From CAZZKG01 sp964654825 (lineage in GTDB: Bacteria > Gemmatimonadota > CAZMKB01): 64,000 bases of DNA. Below the pieces are notes generated by a model. That model worked only from the letters and a program-made list of their open reading frames with translations. It did not search any database and was not told where the DNA came from. Below, piece after piece: positions 50,000 to 59,127 of this stretch; position 1 is the stretch's first letter, and every line of letters starts with the position of its first letter. The DNA lies in contig CAZZKG010000015.1 in NCBI GenBank assembly GCA_964654825.1, positions 7,055-71,054 on the forward strand, written 5' to 3'. Position numbers and translations under genes: made by a program.

Positions 50000-51685
50000 G
50001 TGATTGAAGAGATTCTCAGCCGGAAGGTGCAAAAAGCTCTCAAAACACTCGCATATCCAACCGATATCGCAGTCCCGATTGAGCGTCCGCGGGAGAAGAA
50101 GCATGGTGATTTTTCGTGCCCCATCGCCTTTTCTCTGGCAAAGCAGCTTCATAAGAAACCATCCATCATCGCCGAGGAGATTATTTCCGCCCTGGAGATC
50201 GAAAACGATGCAGTGGAGGAAGTGTCGATCGCCGGCGGTGGGTTCATCAACTTCACCCTCTCGAAGCACTATTTTCTCACAGAACTCAGAAGGATATTCG
50301 ATGAAGGTGAACAATACGGGAAAATCGATATCGGGGACGGGGAAAAAGTCATCATCGAATTCGTCAGTTCAAACCCCACCGGCCCTCTCACCGTGGGACA
50401 TGGCAGACAGGCGGTACTCGGGGATGTGCTCGCGAATCTCCTTCAGGAGACCGGTTTCCAGGTTACAAGGGAATACTATTTCAATGATGCGGGACGACAG
50501 ATGACCATCCTGGGAGATTCATGCTACGCGCGGTACATGCAAAAATTCGATCCATCGTTCGAATTTCCCGAAGAAGGTTACCGGGGTGACTATCTGGTGG
50601 AAATCGCCGGGAAAGCGGTCGATACATACGGTGACAGGTTCGTTCATGCTGAAGGCGCAGCGCGCGCCGAGGCCGTTTCAACCCTGCGAAAGTTTGCAGC
50701 TTCCGAAATTGTTTCGCTCATCGACAGGGACCTGAAACAGCTCGGCGTGATCTTCGACAGCTGGTTCAACGAATCGAGTCTTATCGAAGAGGGGAAAGTC
50801 GAAGACACGATCCACGCTCTCGGTCGATCCGGCGCAACATATGAGCGGGATGGCGCCCTGTGGTTCAGGGCGTCAGATTACGGCGATGAGGAAGACCGGG
50901 TACTGATCAAAAGTACAGGTGACCCCACGTATTTTCTTACCGACATCGCTTACCACATCAACAAATACAAGAGAGAATATCCGCACATGATCAATATTCA
51001 CGGTGCGGACCACCATGGATATGTCCCGAGGATGAAGGCTGCTATGAAGGCACTCGGGTTTCGTGAACAAACTCTCAGGTACCTCGTTCACCAGATGGTT
51101 TCTTTCATCGAAGGCGGCGAAAAGATGAAAATGTCGACCAGGGCCGGCGCTTTCGTTACACTCCGGGAGCTGATGGAAAAAGTAGGTGTGGATTCGACAA
51201 GGTACTTTTTCGTTATGAGGAAAGCCGACAGCCACCTGGTATTCGATATCGATCTCGCCAGAAAACGAGATGCGGAGAACCCGGTTTATTACATCCAGTA
51301 TGTCCATGCGAGAGTGGCGAACGTCTTCGAACGAGCGAAGGAGAGAGGTTTTGACCCTCACCAGGAATGGCTCAGAAAAGGATTCGATGCTGAGAAGATC
51401 CGGCATGAATCCGAGTGGGCACTGATCAAGCTTCTTCCGGATTTTCCGGGAGTACTGAAAAATTCTACGCTTCACTTAGAACCCCACAGGCTGACAGGTT
51501 ATCTGGAGGAAGTCGCCGCGGCCTTTCACCACTGGTACCAGGAAGGTGACAAAGATCAATCGAGGAGGATGATTACAGATGATCCAGCCCTGACAGCGAC
51601 AAGACTGTTTCTGGCCGTGTGCACCAAAACCATCATATCGAGAGGATTAAAGCTTCTCGGGGTATCGAGACCCGAGAGGATGTGA
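50000..51685 (+). CDS. argS: Arginyl-tRNA synthetase
   Basis: The protein has 561 residues and a GTG start. The N-terminal Arg-tRNA synthetase additional domain (residues about 1-100) includes REKKHGDFSCPIAF. The class I core includes EFVSSNPTGPLTVGHGRQAVLGD (HIGH equivalent VGHG) and GEKMKMSTRAGAFVTL (KMSK equivalent KMST). A DALR anticodon-binding domain lies at the C-terminus (AENPVYYIQYVHARVANVFERA). Charges tRNA-Arg, including the tRNA at 16573. It starts the argS-pfkB-purM-rib series. Confidence 0.97.
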   Translation: MIEEILSRKVQKALKTLAYPTDIAVPIERPREKKHGDFSCPIAFSLAKQLHKKPSIIAEEIISALEIENDAVEEVSIAGGGFINFTLSKHYFLTELRRIFDEGEQYGKIDIGDGEKVIIEFVSSNPTGPLTVGHGRQAVLGDVLANLLQETGFQVTREYYFNDAGRQMTILGDSCYARYMQKFDPSFEFPEEGYRGDYLVEIAGKAVDTYGDRFVHAEGAARAEAVSTLRKFAASEIVSLIDRDLKQLGVIFDSWFNESSLIEEGKVEDTIHALGRSGATYERDGALWFRASDYGDEEDRVLIKSTGDPTYFLTDIAYHINKYKREYPHMINIHGADHHGYVPRMKAAMKALGFREQTLRYLVHQMVSFIEGGEKMKMSTRAGAFVTLRELMEKVGVDSTRYFFVMRKADSHLVFDIDLARKRDAENPVYYIQYVHARVANVFERAKERGFDPHQEWLRKGFDAEKIRHESEWALIKLLPDFPGVLKNSTLHLEPHRLTGYLEEVAAAFHHWYQEGDKDQSRRMITDDPALTATRLFLAVCTKTIISRGLKLLGVSRPERM

Positions 51686-51694
51686 GGAGGTCTC

Positions 51695-52615
51695 ATGGGT
51701 ATTCTCGTCATAGGCTCAGTCGCACTCGACTCCGTCCAGACTCCGTCGGGTTCGGTCGAGGACGAACCCGGCGGATCAGCACTCTACGCCAGTATCGCTG
51801 CGAGTTTCTATACCGACACCCGGGTCGTGGCGACGGTTGGAACTGATTTTCCCGATCATGTACTCACCGCACTTGAGGACCGCAGCATAGATACTGAGGG
51901 AGTGACTGTGGAGGAGGGTGACACGTTCAGGTGGAGTGGAATCTATGAGGACGATCTCAACAAACGCCGCTCGATTTTTACGAAACTCGGTGTTTTTGAG
52001 AAGTTCAAACCCAGGTTGCCTGCTTCGTACCGCGAGCTCCCGCACGTTTTTCTTGCCAATATAGATCCCGACCTTCAGAGAGACGTGCTGGATCAGATCA
52101 AACGCCCTCATCTGGTCCTCTGCGATACCATGAATTTCTGGATCAACAGCAAACGGCCGTCACTCCTGAAACTGCTCGAAAAAATAGATATCCTCCTCAT
52201 CAATGACGAAGAGGCGAAAGAGTTCTCGGGAGAGACCAATATCCTGAAAGCCGGGTCATGGCTTCTCGAGAAGGGTCCGCACTCCGTCGTCATTAAAAAA
52301 GGAGAACACGGCGCCAACCTGTTCGGTGCATCAGAGTTTTTCTCCCTGCCGTCCTACCCCGTTTATGAAGTGATCGATCCGACAGGGGCGGGGGACACCT
52401 TCGCCGGTGCGATGATCGGCTTCCTCTCACGTTTCGAAAAACCCGGTTTCGAAGAGCTCAAACAGAGTCTCGTCGCGGGGTCGGTATTCGCATCTTTCTG
52501 CATCGAGGGCTTCGGGGCCAGAAGGCTCCTCTCTCTGAAGAAGGAGGAGATTTCCGCAAGGACGAAAGAATTTCTGGAGATGTTCCGCATCTCCCCGGGA
52601 GGCCTGACGTGGTAG
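51695..52615 (+). CDS. PfkB-family carbohydrate/nucleoside kinase
   Basis: The protein has 306 residues. N-terminal ILVIGSVALDSVQTPSG and GGSALYASIAAS; C-terminal signature YEVIDPTGAGDTFAGAMIGFL with the catalytic Asp. SVVIKKGEHGANLF is also family-typical. Substrate could be a ribose, adenosine or fructose derivative; the sequence does not decide. AGGAGG lies 7 bp before the ATG. It overlaps purM by 7 bp, and a nucleoside substrate would fit that neighbourhood, but this is a guess. Confidence 0.88.
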   Translation: MGILVIGSVALDSVQTPSGSVEDEPGGSALYASIAASFYTDTRVVATVGTDFPDHVLTALEDRSIDTEGVTVEEGDTFRWSGIYEDDLNKRRSIFTKLGVFEKFKPRLPASYRELPHVFLANIDPDLQRDVLDQIKRPHLVLCDTMNFWINSKRPSLLKLLEKIDILLINDEEAKEFSGETNILKAGSWLLEKGPHSVVIKKGEHGANLFGASEFFSLPSYPVYEVIDPTGAGDTFAGAMIGFLSRFEKPGFEELKQSLVAGSVFASFCIEGFGARRLLSLKKEEISARTKEFLEMFRISPGGLTW

Positions 52616-53667
52616 AAAAAGACCGTTCGAAATCAAAATACAGCGAAGCCGGGGTAGACATAAACCGTGCAGTAAAGGCGCTCGAGGGTCTCAAAGATAA
52701 AATTAACGCTACTCACCGCAGCAGTGTCCTGCAGGGCATCGGATCGTTCGGGGCCTTGCTCCACCCCGGTGCAGAGCGATACAGAGATCCGGTTCTCGTT
52801 ATGAGTATCGACGGGGTCGGCACGAAGCTCAAGATCGCCTTTCTCACCGGCCGGCATGACACGATAGGACAGGATCTCGTGAACCACTGCGTCAACGACA
52901 TCCTTGTCCAGGGCGCAAAACCGCTTGCCTTCATGGATTACTTCGCCACCGGAAAGCTCACGCCCGATGTGATCGAGGACGTCATGAGCGGACTGGTAAC
53001 GAGCTGCCTCGAGAACGACTGTTCTCTCATCGGCGGCGAGACCGCTGAGATGCCGGGCTTTTACGCAAATGGGGAGTACGATCTCGCCGGGTGTATAATC
53101 GGTATCATCGAAAAGGAAAACCTCATCGACGGTTCGGACATAGTCCCGGGAGATGTAATCGTCGGACTGACCTCGACCGGCCTTCACACCAATGGTTACT
53201 CCCTCGCCAGAAAAGTTATTTTCGAAACCTGCGGACTCGACACCGCTGAGAAATTCCCAGGTACGGAGTACAATGTCGGAGAACTGCTCCTCGAAGTACA
53301 CCGTTCCTACTTCAAACATATAGAGGGGCTCATCCGGGCAAAAGTTATAAAGGGTATGGTACACATAACCGGTGGTGGATATTATGACAACGTCCCCCGG
53401 GTGCTCCCCGGGGGTATAACAGCTGTGATCGATACAAACCGGTGGACACCGCCGTTCGTGTTCGATTTCCTGCAGGAGCAGGGTGGGATTCCCAGCGAGG
53501 AAATGTACCATGTGTTCAACATGGGTGTCGGTTTCCTGCTTGTCGTTTCGAAGAAAGACGCCGATCGAGTGCTGGAGCACATGCGGACGCAGGGCATTGA
53601 TGGGATACTCATCGGTCACATCGAGAGTGGCGAAACCGGAGTTGAACTGATTCTGCCCCGGGACTGA
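52609..53667 (+). CDS. purM: Phosphoribosylformylglycinamidine cyclo-ligase (AIR synthetase)
   Basis: Makes AIR from FGAM in purine synthesis. The protein has 352 residues and a GTG start with GGGAGG upstream. Seen: YSEAGVDINRAVKALEGLK, MSIDGVGTKLKIAF, DLVNHCVNDILVQGAKPLAFMDYFATGKL, CSLIGGETAEMPGFY, GLTSTGLHTNGYSLAR and HITGGGYYDNVPRVLP. purN and purH are at 9.2-11.5 kb, so the purine genes are scattered. Confidence 0.97.
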   Translation: MVEKDRSKSKYSEAGVDINRAVKALEGLKDKINATHRSSVLQGIGSFGALLHPGAERYRDPVLVMSIDGVGTKLKIAFLTGRHDTIGQDLVNHCVNDILVQGAKPLAFMDYFATGKLTPDVIEDVMSGLVTSCLENDCSLIGGETAEMPGFYANGEYDLAGCIIGIIEKENLIDGSDIVPGDVIVGLTSTGLHTNGYSLARKVIFETCGLDTAEKFPGTEYNVGELLLEVHRSYFKHIEGLIRAKVIKGMVHITGGGYYDNVPRVLPGGITAVIDTNRWTPPFVFDFLQEQGGIPSEEMYHVFNMGVGFLLVVSKKDADRVLEHMRTQGIDGILIGHIESGETGVELILPRD

Positions 53668-53670
53668 GCA

Positions 53671-54792
53671 ATGACACAAAATACCGACAGACACCTGATG
53701 AATCTTGCCCTCTCCCTTGCCGAGAAAGGGAGAATCACCACCCAGCCCAATCCGATGGTCGGTGCCGTCATCGTCAATGACGGGGAGATAGTCGGCGAGG
53801 GTTACCACGAACGGACGGGGGAAGCACACGCTGAAATCAGAGCGATCGGACAGGCCGGGGACAGGACGCGTGGAGGGACGATGTATGTGAGTCTCGAGCC
53901 CTGTTGCCACCAAGGCAGGACACCACCCTGCACTGAAGCCATTATCGCTGCTGGTATCAGCAGGGTGATCTGTTGTGATAGAGATCCAAACCCGATCATC
54001 GATGGGAACGGCCTGAGAGTCCTGGCTGAGAGCGGGATTTTCATTAGTGAAGGATTACTCCGGGAGGAAGAGAGACTACTGAATGAGATCTATTACAGAT
54101 ATATCGTCTCCCGTGTGCCGTTCGTTACACTAAAGATGGCTCAAAACCTCGATGGTTACATCGCATTCACTGATTCGAAGGAGTGGGTTACCGGTCTGCT
54201 GGCAAGGCGTGTCGTTCACGATATGAGAGCGTCCCATCTTGCCATCATGGTAGGCATCGGCACTGTCCTCGACGACAATCCTGCTCTCAATGTCAGGTAT
54301 GGACAGTACGCCTCCTCTTGCCGTCAGCCACTTCGGGTGATCATCGATTCGACTCTGCGGCTTGAGACAGGTATGTTTGTTGTCGACTCAGCAGATGAAA
54401 TCTCAACCGTCGTTTACACCGGTGTCGATCTCCGGAGGAAGAGAGCAGTCCATTTGATCGATAAGGGGCTCGAACTCATCGAGACTCCACAGGCCGAAAA
54501 TGAGAAACTCGATCTCAGATGGATCCTCGCCGATCTCGGAGGGAAGAACATCTCATCCGTGCTGGTTGAGGGTGGGAAGCGGCTTGCAACCTCCTTACTC
54601 TGTGAAGATCTTGTCGACAGGCTTGTCCTCTTCGTAAACCCGAGTATCGCCGGTGAGGGTGCAGGGACTACAGGATTCGGCAGGATCACAACAGAGGGGA
54701 AACGAAGATCGGTAAATCTGAGGCGGGTACAGGTCAGCAGAGCGGGTGAGGATATCCTCATCAGCGGATATCCCGAGATCATGGAGACATGA
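53671..54792 (+). CDS. ribD: Bifunctional riboflavin-specific deaminase/reductase
   Basis: The protein has 373 residues. N-terminal deaminase domain: TQPNPMVGAVIVNDGEIVGEGYHERTGEAHAE with the zinc His and catalytic Glu, and SLEPCCHQGRTPPCTEAIIAAGI with the zinc Cys pair. C-terminal reductase domain: PFVTLKMAQNLDGYIAFTDSKEW, and VGIGTVLDDNPALNVR. It catalyses the second and third steps of riboflavin synthesis. The ATG lies 3 bp after purM. No FMN riboswitch is seen upstream. Confidence 0.96.
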   Translation: MTQNTDRHLMNLALSLAEKGRITTQPNPMVGAVIVNDGEIVGEGYHERTGEAHAEIRAIGQAGDRTRGGTMYVSLEPCCHQGRTPPCTEAIIAAGISRVICCDRDPNPIIDGNGLRVLAESGIFISEGLLREEERLLNEIYYRYIVSRVPFVTLKMAQNLDGYIAFTDSKEWVTGLLARRVVHDMRASHLAIMVGIGTVLDDNPALNVRYGQYASSCRQPLRVIIDSTLRLETGMFVVDSADEISTVVYTGVDLRRKRAVHLIDKGLELIETPQAENEKLDLRWILADLGGKNISSVLVEGGKRLATSLLCEDLVDRLVLFVNPSIAGEGAGTTGFGRITTEGKRRSVNLRRVQVSRAGEDILISGYPEIMET

Positions 54793-54793
54793 A

Positions 54794-55399
54794 TTGTTTA
54801 CAGGAATCATCCAGGAAGTCGGAAAGATAAGGAGTGTCAAGGCGGCTCCCGGTGGAAAACGGATCACCATCGGCTGTCGGGAGATAGTCGATGGAGTTGT
54901 GGAAGGTGCCAGCATCGCAGTCGACGGTGCATGTCTTACTGTCGAGACTCTGGGGAGAGACAGCTTCAGCGTGTTCGCCTCGCCCAACACTTTTAAAAAA
55001 ACCACCCTGGCAAACAAAAAGACGGGGGCGGAGGTGAATCTCGAGAGGCCTCTCACTCTCGGAGATGAGCTGGGTGGCCACATGGTTCTCGGACACGTGG
55101 ACGGAGTGGGAAAAGTAGTCACACAACTGTCAGTTTCAGGCACACACAGGCTCGAGATAGCCGTACCGGACGATCTTCTTTACGGGATCATACCCGAGGG
55201 CTCGATTGCCGTGAACGGTGTCAGCCTGACAGTAACCGGAGAACAGGGCAACCTGGTGAGCTTCGTGATCATACCGTTCACCTACTCGAATACAAATCTT
55301 CACACTCTGCGGGTGGGAGATCCGGTCAATATCGAGATCGATGTCCTGGGTAAATATGTGTATAAATTCACCGGGGAGGGGACCGGCAGGAGGTCCTGA
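54794..55399 (+). CDS. ribE: Riboflavin synthase (alpha chain)
   Basis: The protein has 201 residues. A TTG start with GGAG 7 bp upstream gives the invariant N-terminus MFTGIIQEVGKI. Two homologous Lum-binding modules are visible: GASIAVDGACLTVETL and GSIAVNGVSLTVTG; also GGHMVLGHVDGVG. It dismutates two lumazines to riboflavin. The start follows the ribD stop by one base. Confidence 0.96.
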   Translation: MFTGIIQEVGKIRSVKAAPGGKRITIGCREIVDGVVEGASIAVDGACLTVETLGRDSFSVFASPNTFKKTTLANKKTGAEVNLERPLTLGDELGGHMVLGHVDGVGKVVTQLSVSGTHRLEIAVPDDLLYGIIPEGSIAVNGVSLTVTGEQGNLVSFVIIPFTYSNTNLHTLRVGDPVNIEIDVLGKYVYKFTGEGTGRRS

Positions 55400-55502
55400 T
55401 ACTATTGAATAGTCCTACGAAGAGTTGTAGATTATAAAATCGCGTCAGGGAGGATTGGGCGCGAGCATCCAGTCCATTGATCCGAAAAACGAGGTAGCAA
55501 GA

Positions 55503-56714
55503 ATGTGTACCTTCAGCCCCATCGAACAGGCAATCGAAGATTACAGGAATGCAAAAATGCTCATCGTGGTTGATGATGAGAGCAGAGAAAACGAAGGTGA
55601 CCTGATAATCGCCGGAGAGCGTGTCAGTGCTGATGCGATCAATTTCATGGCGAGATTCGGGCGTGGGCTGATCTGTGCTTCTATCACCGAGGAACGAGCA
55701 CGTGAGCTGGACCTCCCGATGATGGTTCAGGGCGGAAAGGCTCTGCACGGTACATTGTACACGGTTTCTGTGGATGCGAGGCATGGTACGACGACAGGGA
55801 TCTCCGCTCAGGACAGGGCCGTAACAATCAATGCTCTCGTGGATCCTTCGAGCCATCCTGAAGACCTGGCCAGGCCCGGCCATGTGTTCCCGCTCGTATC
55901 GAGGGAAGGTGGGGTCCTCAGGAGGGCCGGCCACACGGAGGCCGCCACCGATCTGGCGAGACTTTCCGGTCTGAGACCGGTTGGTGTGTTGTGCGAGATT
56001 ATGAATGACGATGGAACCATGGCCCGGATTCCGAGTCTCTTCAAGTTTGCAAAAACACATGATATAAAACTCATCACCATCGAAGATCTCATCATGTACA
56101 GGCGACGTCACGAAAAAATAGTGAGAAAAATCGTCGAAACCGCTTTCCCTACCAAATTTGGGAAATTCAGGATGCATGTGTACGAGACAACCATCGGAAA
56201 TGAGAACCACCTCGCAGTAGTAAAAGGTGACGTAGCCGGTAAAAAGGACGTCCTGGTCAGAGCTCATTCGAGCTGTCTCACGGGCGATGTTTTCGGATCA
56301 CTGCGATGCGACTGTGGAGAGCAGGTGCAGACAGCTCTGAGGAAAATTGAAGCGGAAGGGCAGGGAGTCTTGCTCTACATGCAGCAGGAGGGCAGAGGCA
56401 TCGGTCTGACCAATAAACTGAGAGCATACGCCCTCCAGGATAAAGGCTTCGACACGGTGGAAGCAAACGAGCAGCTCGGTTTCAAGCCGGATCTGAGGGA
56501 TTACGGAATCGGTGCGCAGATTCTCGCTGATCTCGGCTTGACCTCAATCAGGTTACTGACCAACAATCCGAAGAAGATCGTCGCATTGAAAGGTTACGGA
56601 CTCCAGATCACCGACCAGGTATCGATCGAGATAAAACCTAATCCGTACAACAAAAAATATCTCAAAGCCAAACGCGACAAGCTCGGCCACCTCATTACCG
56701 TAACGGAGGACTGA
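55503..56714 (+). CDS. ribBA: Bifunctional DHBP synthase / GTP cyclohydrolase II
   Basis: The protein has 403 residues. N-terminal DHBP synthase (residues 1-200): VVDDESRENEGDLIIAGE, RHGTTTGISAQDRA, and HTEAATDLARLSG. C-terminal GTP cyclohydrolase II (about 205-403): VRAHSSCLTGDVFGSLRCDCGEQ with the three zinc Cys, QQEGRGIGLTNKLRAY and LLTNNPKK. The ATG at 55503 has GAGGT 7 bp upstream; a TTG at 55455 in frame is possible but its GGAGG is too close. A gap of 103 bp before it has no riboswitch-like structure. Confidence 0.96.
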   Translation: MCTFSPIEQAIEDYRNAKMLIVVDDESRENEGDLIIAGERVSADAINFMARFGRGLICASITEERARELDLPMMVQGGKALHGTLYTVSVDARHGTTTGISAQDRAVTINALVDPSSHPEDLARPGHVFPLVSREGGVLRRAGHTEAATDLARLSGLRPVGVLCEIMNDDGTMARIPSLFKFAKTHDIKLITIEDLIMYRRRHEKIVRKIVETAFPTKFGKFRMHVYETTIGNENHLAVVKGDVAGKKDVLVRAHSSCLTGDVFGSLRCDCGEQVQTALRKIEAEGQGVLLYMQQEGRGIGLTNKLRAYALQDKGFDTVEANEQLGFKPDLRDYGIGAQILADLGLTSIRLLTNNPKKIVALKGYGLQITDQVSIEIKPNPYNKKYLKAKRDKLGHLITVTED

Positions 56715-56715
56715 C

Positions 56716-57201
56716 ATGCCACGGACCATAGAAGGGAACCTCAAAGCAAAGGGCCTGCGATTCGCTATTGTAGCAAGCCGATTCAACGAACTGGTGAGCA
56801 GGCGTCTCATCGAAGGTGCCACGGATTGTCTGATCAGGCACGATGTTTCTCCGGATGACATCGACGTCTGTATCGTCCCGGGGGCTATGGAAATACCTCC
56901 GGTGTGCATGCGTATCGCGAGGAGTAAGAAGTGTGATGCTGTCATTGCACTCGGATCCATCATACGGGGTGATACCCCGCATTTCGAATTTGTGTCCAGG
57001 GGGGTAACCAGCTCTCTGGCCCGCCTGAACCTCGAAATGCCTGTACCGGTGATTTTTGGTATCCTCACATCGGACAATCTTGACCAGGCTCTCGAGCGAT
57101 CAGGGGCCAAACACGGGAACCGGGGCTGGCATGCGGCACTTGCTGCGATCGAGATGGTAAATCTTCACTCGGCCCTCGGGAAATATGAAAAGGAGAAGTA
57201 A
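56716..57201 (+). CDS. ribH: 6,7-dimethyl-8-ribityllumazine synthase
   Basis: The protein has 161 residues. Seen: FAIVASRFNELVSRRLIEGA, VPGAMEIPPVCMRIA and IALGSIIRGDTPHFEFVSRGV with the catalytic His, and TSDNLDQALERSG. It forms an icosahedral or pentameric enzyme in other species. The ATG follows the ribBA stop by one base. It overlaps nusB by 17 bp. Confidence 0.96.
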   Translation: MPRTIEGNLKAKGLRFAIVASRFNELVSRRLIEGATDCLIRHDVSPDDIDVCIVPGAMEIPPVCMRIARSKKCDAVIALGSIIRGDTPHFEFVSRGVTSSLARLNLEMPVPVIFGILTSDNLDQALERSGAKHGNRGWHAALAAIEMVNLHSALGKYEKEK

Positions 57202-57610
57202 AGCACGAATATGGGCTCTTCAGATACTATACATGTGGGAAGTACTGGGAGGTGACCTCCAGGAGATCGCTGCTGACCACCTCGACAGAAAACGGGCCGG
57301 CGAGAGAGGAAGCGAGTACACGCTGAAGCTGATCTCAAAAATACACGAAGAGCTCACACACATCGATGAAGTGATTGAGGGGACGCTCATCTCCTGGCCG
57401 ATTGAACGGCTCTCCGTCATCGACAAAAACATCCTTCGTATCGGAACCTGTGAATTGTTGTTCTTCGGCGACATACCGCCGGCAGTCATCATCGACGAAT
57501 CAATAAATCTGGCCGGCACGTATGGAGGATCCGAATCATCTAAATTTATCAACGGCATCCTGGATGCCATCCTGAAACTCAAAGGAGAGAGAGGATGCTC
57601 CACGGAATAA
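57185..57610 (+). CDS. nusB: Transcription antitermination factor NusB
   Basis: The protein has 141 residues. RSKARIWALQILYMWEV is the typical N-terminal helix, and IDKNILRIGTCELLFFGDIPPAVIIDESINLAGTYGGSESSKFINGILDAIL is the conserved C-terminal half. It binds boxA RNA with NusE for rRNA antitermination. The ribH-nusB pairing is widespread. It overlaps the phosphoesterase start by 16 bp. Confidence 0.95.
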   Translation: MKRRSKARIWALQILYMWEVLGGDLQEIAADHLDRKRAGERGSEYTLKLISKIHEELTHIDEVIEGTLISWPIERLSVIDKNILRIGTCELLFFGDIPPAVIIDESINLAGTYGGSESSKFINGILDAILKLKGERGCSTE

Positions 57611-58320
57611 TATCCGATATTCACAGCAATCTTTCGGCTCTGCAGGCAGTGCTCCAGCGACTCGAAGAGCTCGAGGTCGACTCGATTATGTGTCTTGGTG
57701 ATATAGTCGGTTATGCAGCGCGGCCCGTCGAGTGTATCGAGCTTGTCAGGGAGCGAGCCGAAATTGTCGTCATGGGGAATCACGATGCGGGAACCACCGG
57801 CGATACAACCATCCACAACTTCAATTCAATGGCCAGGGAAGCGATTCTCTGGACGAGAGAGACACTGGGCCCCGGGGAAATGGAGTTCCTGCGAAAACTT
57901 CCGCTGATGTATGAGTCTGAGAGTTTTATTCTCGTCCACTCTTCGCCTGTATCACCTGACAGGTGGCACTATATCTTCTCCAGCGAGCAGGCATGGCAGG
58001 TGTTCGATTCCTGTTCTTATAATGTTGTCTTCGTGGGCCACACGCATCGACCTGTTCTGTTCTGTATCAAGGATGGAGAACTCGCCGTACACACTGCAGA
58101 CACCTACCGGTTCGAAGAGGGAGTAAGATACATCATCAATGTGGGTAGTGTGGGCCAGCCCCGGGACGGTGACCCGAGAGCATCCTTTGTGACATTCGAC
58201 AGTGGAGACCGGACAGTAGAGTTTCACAGAACACCCTACGATATTCGCCAGACCCAGGACACGATCCTCGAGGCGGAGTTACCCGTCGAACTTGCCCGGA
58301 GATTGAGTCAGGGATACTGA
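57595..58320 (+). CDS. Calcineurin-like metallophosphoesterase
   Basis: The protein has 241 residues. The metal-site motifs are ISDIHSNLSALQAVL, CLGDIVGYAARP, VVMGNHDAG, FILVHSSP and VVFVGHTHRP, giving the DxH, GDxxGxx, GNHD, H and GHTH set. It resembles the YfcE/MJ0936-like phosphodiesterases and ApaH-like small enzymes. The substrate is unknown. It is translationally coupled to nusB. Confidence 0.9.
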   Translation: MLHGIISDIHSNLSALQAVLQRLEELEVDSIMCLGDIVGYAARPVECIELVRERAEIVVMGNHDAGTTGDTTIHNFNSMAREAILWTRETLGPGEMEFLRKLPLMYESESFILVHSSPVSPDRWHYIFSSEQAWQVFDSCSYNVVFVGHTHRPVLFCIKDGELAVHTADTYRFEEGVRYIINVGSVGQPRDGDPRASFVTFDSGDRTVEFHRTPYDIRQTQDTILEAELPVELARRLSQGY

Positions 58321-58353
58321 TCGACAGTCCTCCACTGCTGTGAGCCCGTTCAA

Positions 58354-59127
58354 ATGAGAAACCAGTTTCGTTTTGAAGATGTCTGGGATGACTACTGGCA
58401 GCGTAAGGTCGATTACGAGAAAGTGTACTCGAACGAAGGCCGGATAGCATCCAATCTCGAGAGTACCATCGATTTTCAGAACAAATGCATTCTTGAAGTT
58501 GGTGCAGGAACGGGGAGGGACAGTGCCGAACTCGCCCGGAGGGGGGCCATGGTCGTTGTTCTCGATAAATCCTCCAGGGCGATGGTCATTATCCGAGAAG
58601 TAATGAGAAGGGAAAACATTCAACTCTTCCCGGTCATCGGAGATGTGAAAAATCTTCCTTTTACCACCGGGAGTTTTCAGGTGGTTTTTCACCAGGGACT
58701 GCTCGAGCACTTTCTCGAGCCGAATGTTGTTCTCCACGAGAACCGCCGCGTACTTGAAACCGGCGGACTCGTCCTGGTAGATGTCCCCCAGAAATATCAT
58801 CCCTACACAGTCGTGAAACACATTCTCATGACATTCGGGCGGTGGTTCGCGGGCTGGGAGACCGAGTATACGATCGCCGGTCTCAGCAGTACGATGAAAC
58901 AGGCAGGATTTCGCGAGATTGTCCACAGATACGGCACATGGATGAACCCCAGTTTCTTCTATCGTTCGGTCAGAGAGGTTCTGCTCGGTTTAGGATGTGA
59001 GATTCCCATGTATCCTTCATCCCCTGCGATCATGAGACGGACAAGGGCTTCTCTGAAGAAAAAGATGGAAAAGACGCAGGTGGCATTTTATACCTATCAC
59101 ACCATTGGAATCATCGCGAAAAAGTGA
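58354..59127 (+). CDS. Class I SAM-dependent methyltransferase
   Basis: The protein has 257 residues. Motif I is CILEVGAGTGRDSAELAR; VVVLDKSS follows as motif II, and then VFHQGLLEHF and GGLVLVDVPQKYHP. The acceptor is unknown; neighbouring glycosyltransferases suggest a role in glycan or glycolipid synthesis. The stop overlaps the next gene (GTGA). Confidence 0.85.
   Translation: MRNQFRFEDVWDDYWQRKVDYEKVYSNEGRIASNLESTIDFQNKCILEVGAGTGRDSAELARRGAMVVVLDKSSRAMVIIREVMRRENIQLFPVIGDVKNLPFTTGSFQVVFHQGLLEHFLEPNVVLHENRRVLETGGLVLVDVPQKYHPYTVVKHILMTFGRWFAGWETEYTIAGLSSTMKQAGFREIVHRYGTWMNPSFFYRSVREVLLGLGCEIPMYPSSPAIMRRTRASLKKKMEKTQVAFYTYHTIGIIAKK

Noticed and set aside
55400..55502. FMN riboswitch before ribBA or ribD
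   Set aside because: None of the conserved FMN-element blocks is seen in the 103-bp gap before ribBA, and ribD follows purM by only 3 bp.
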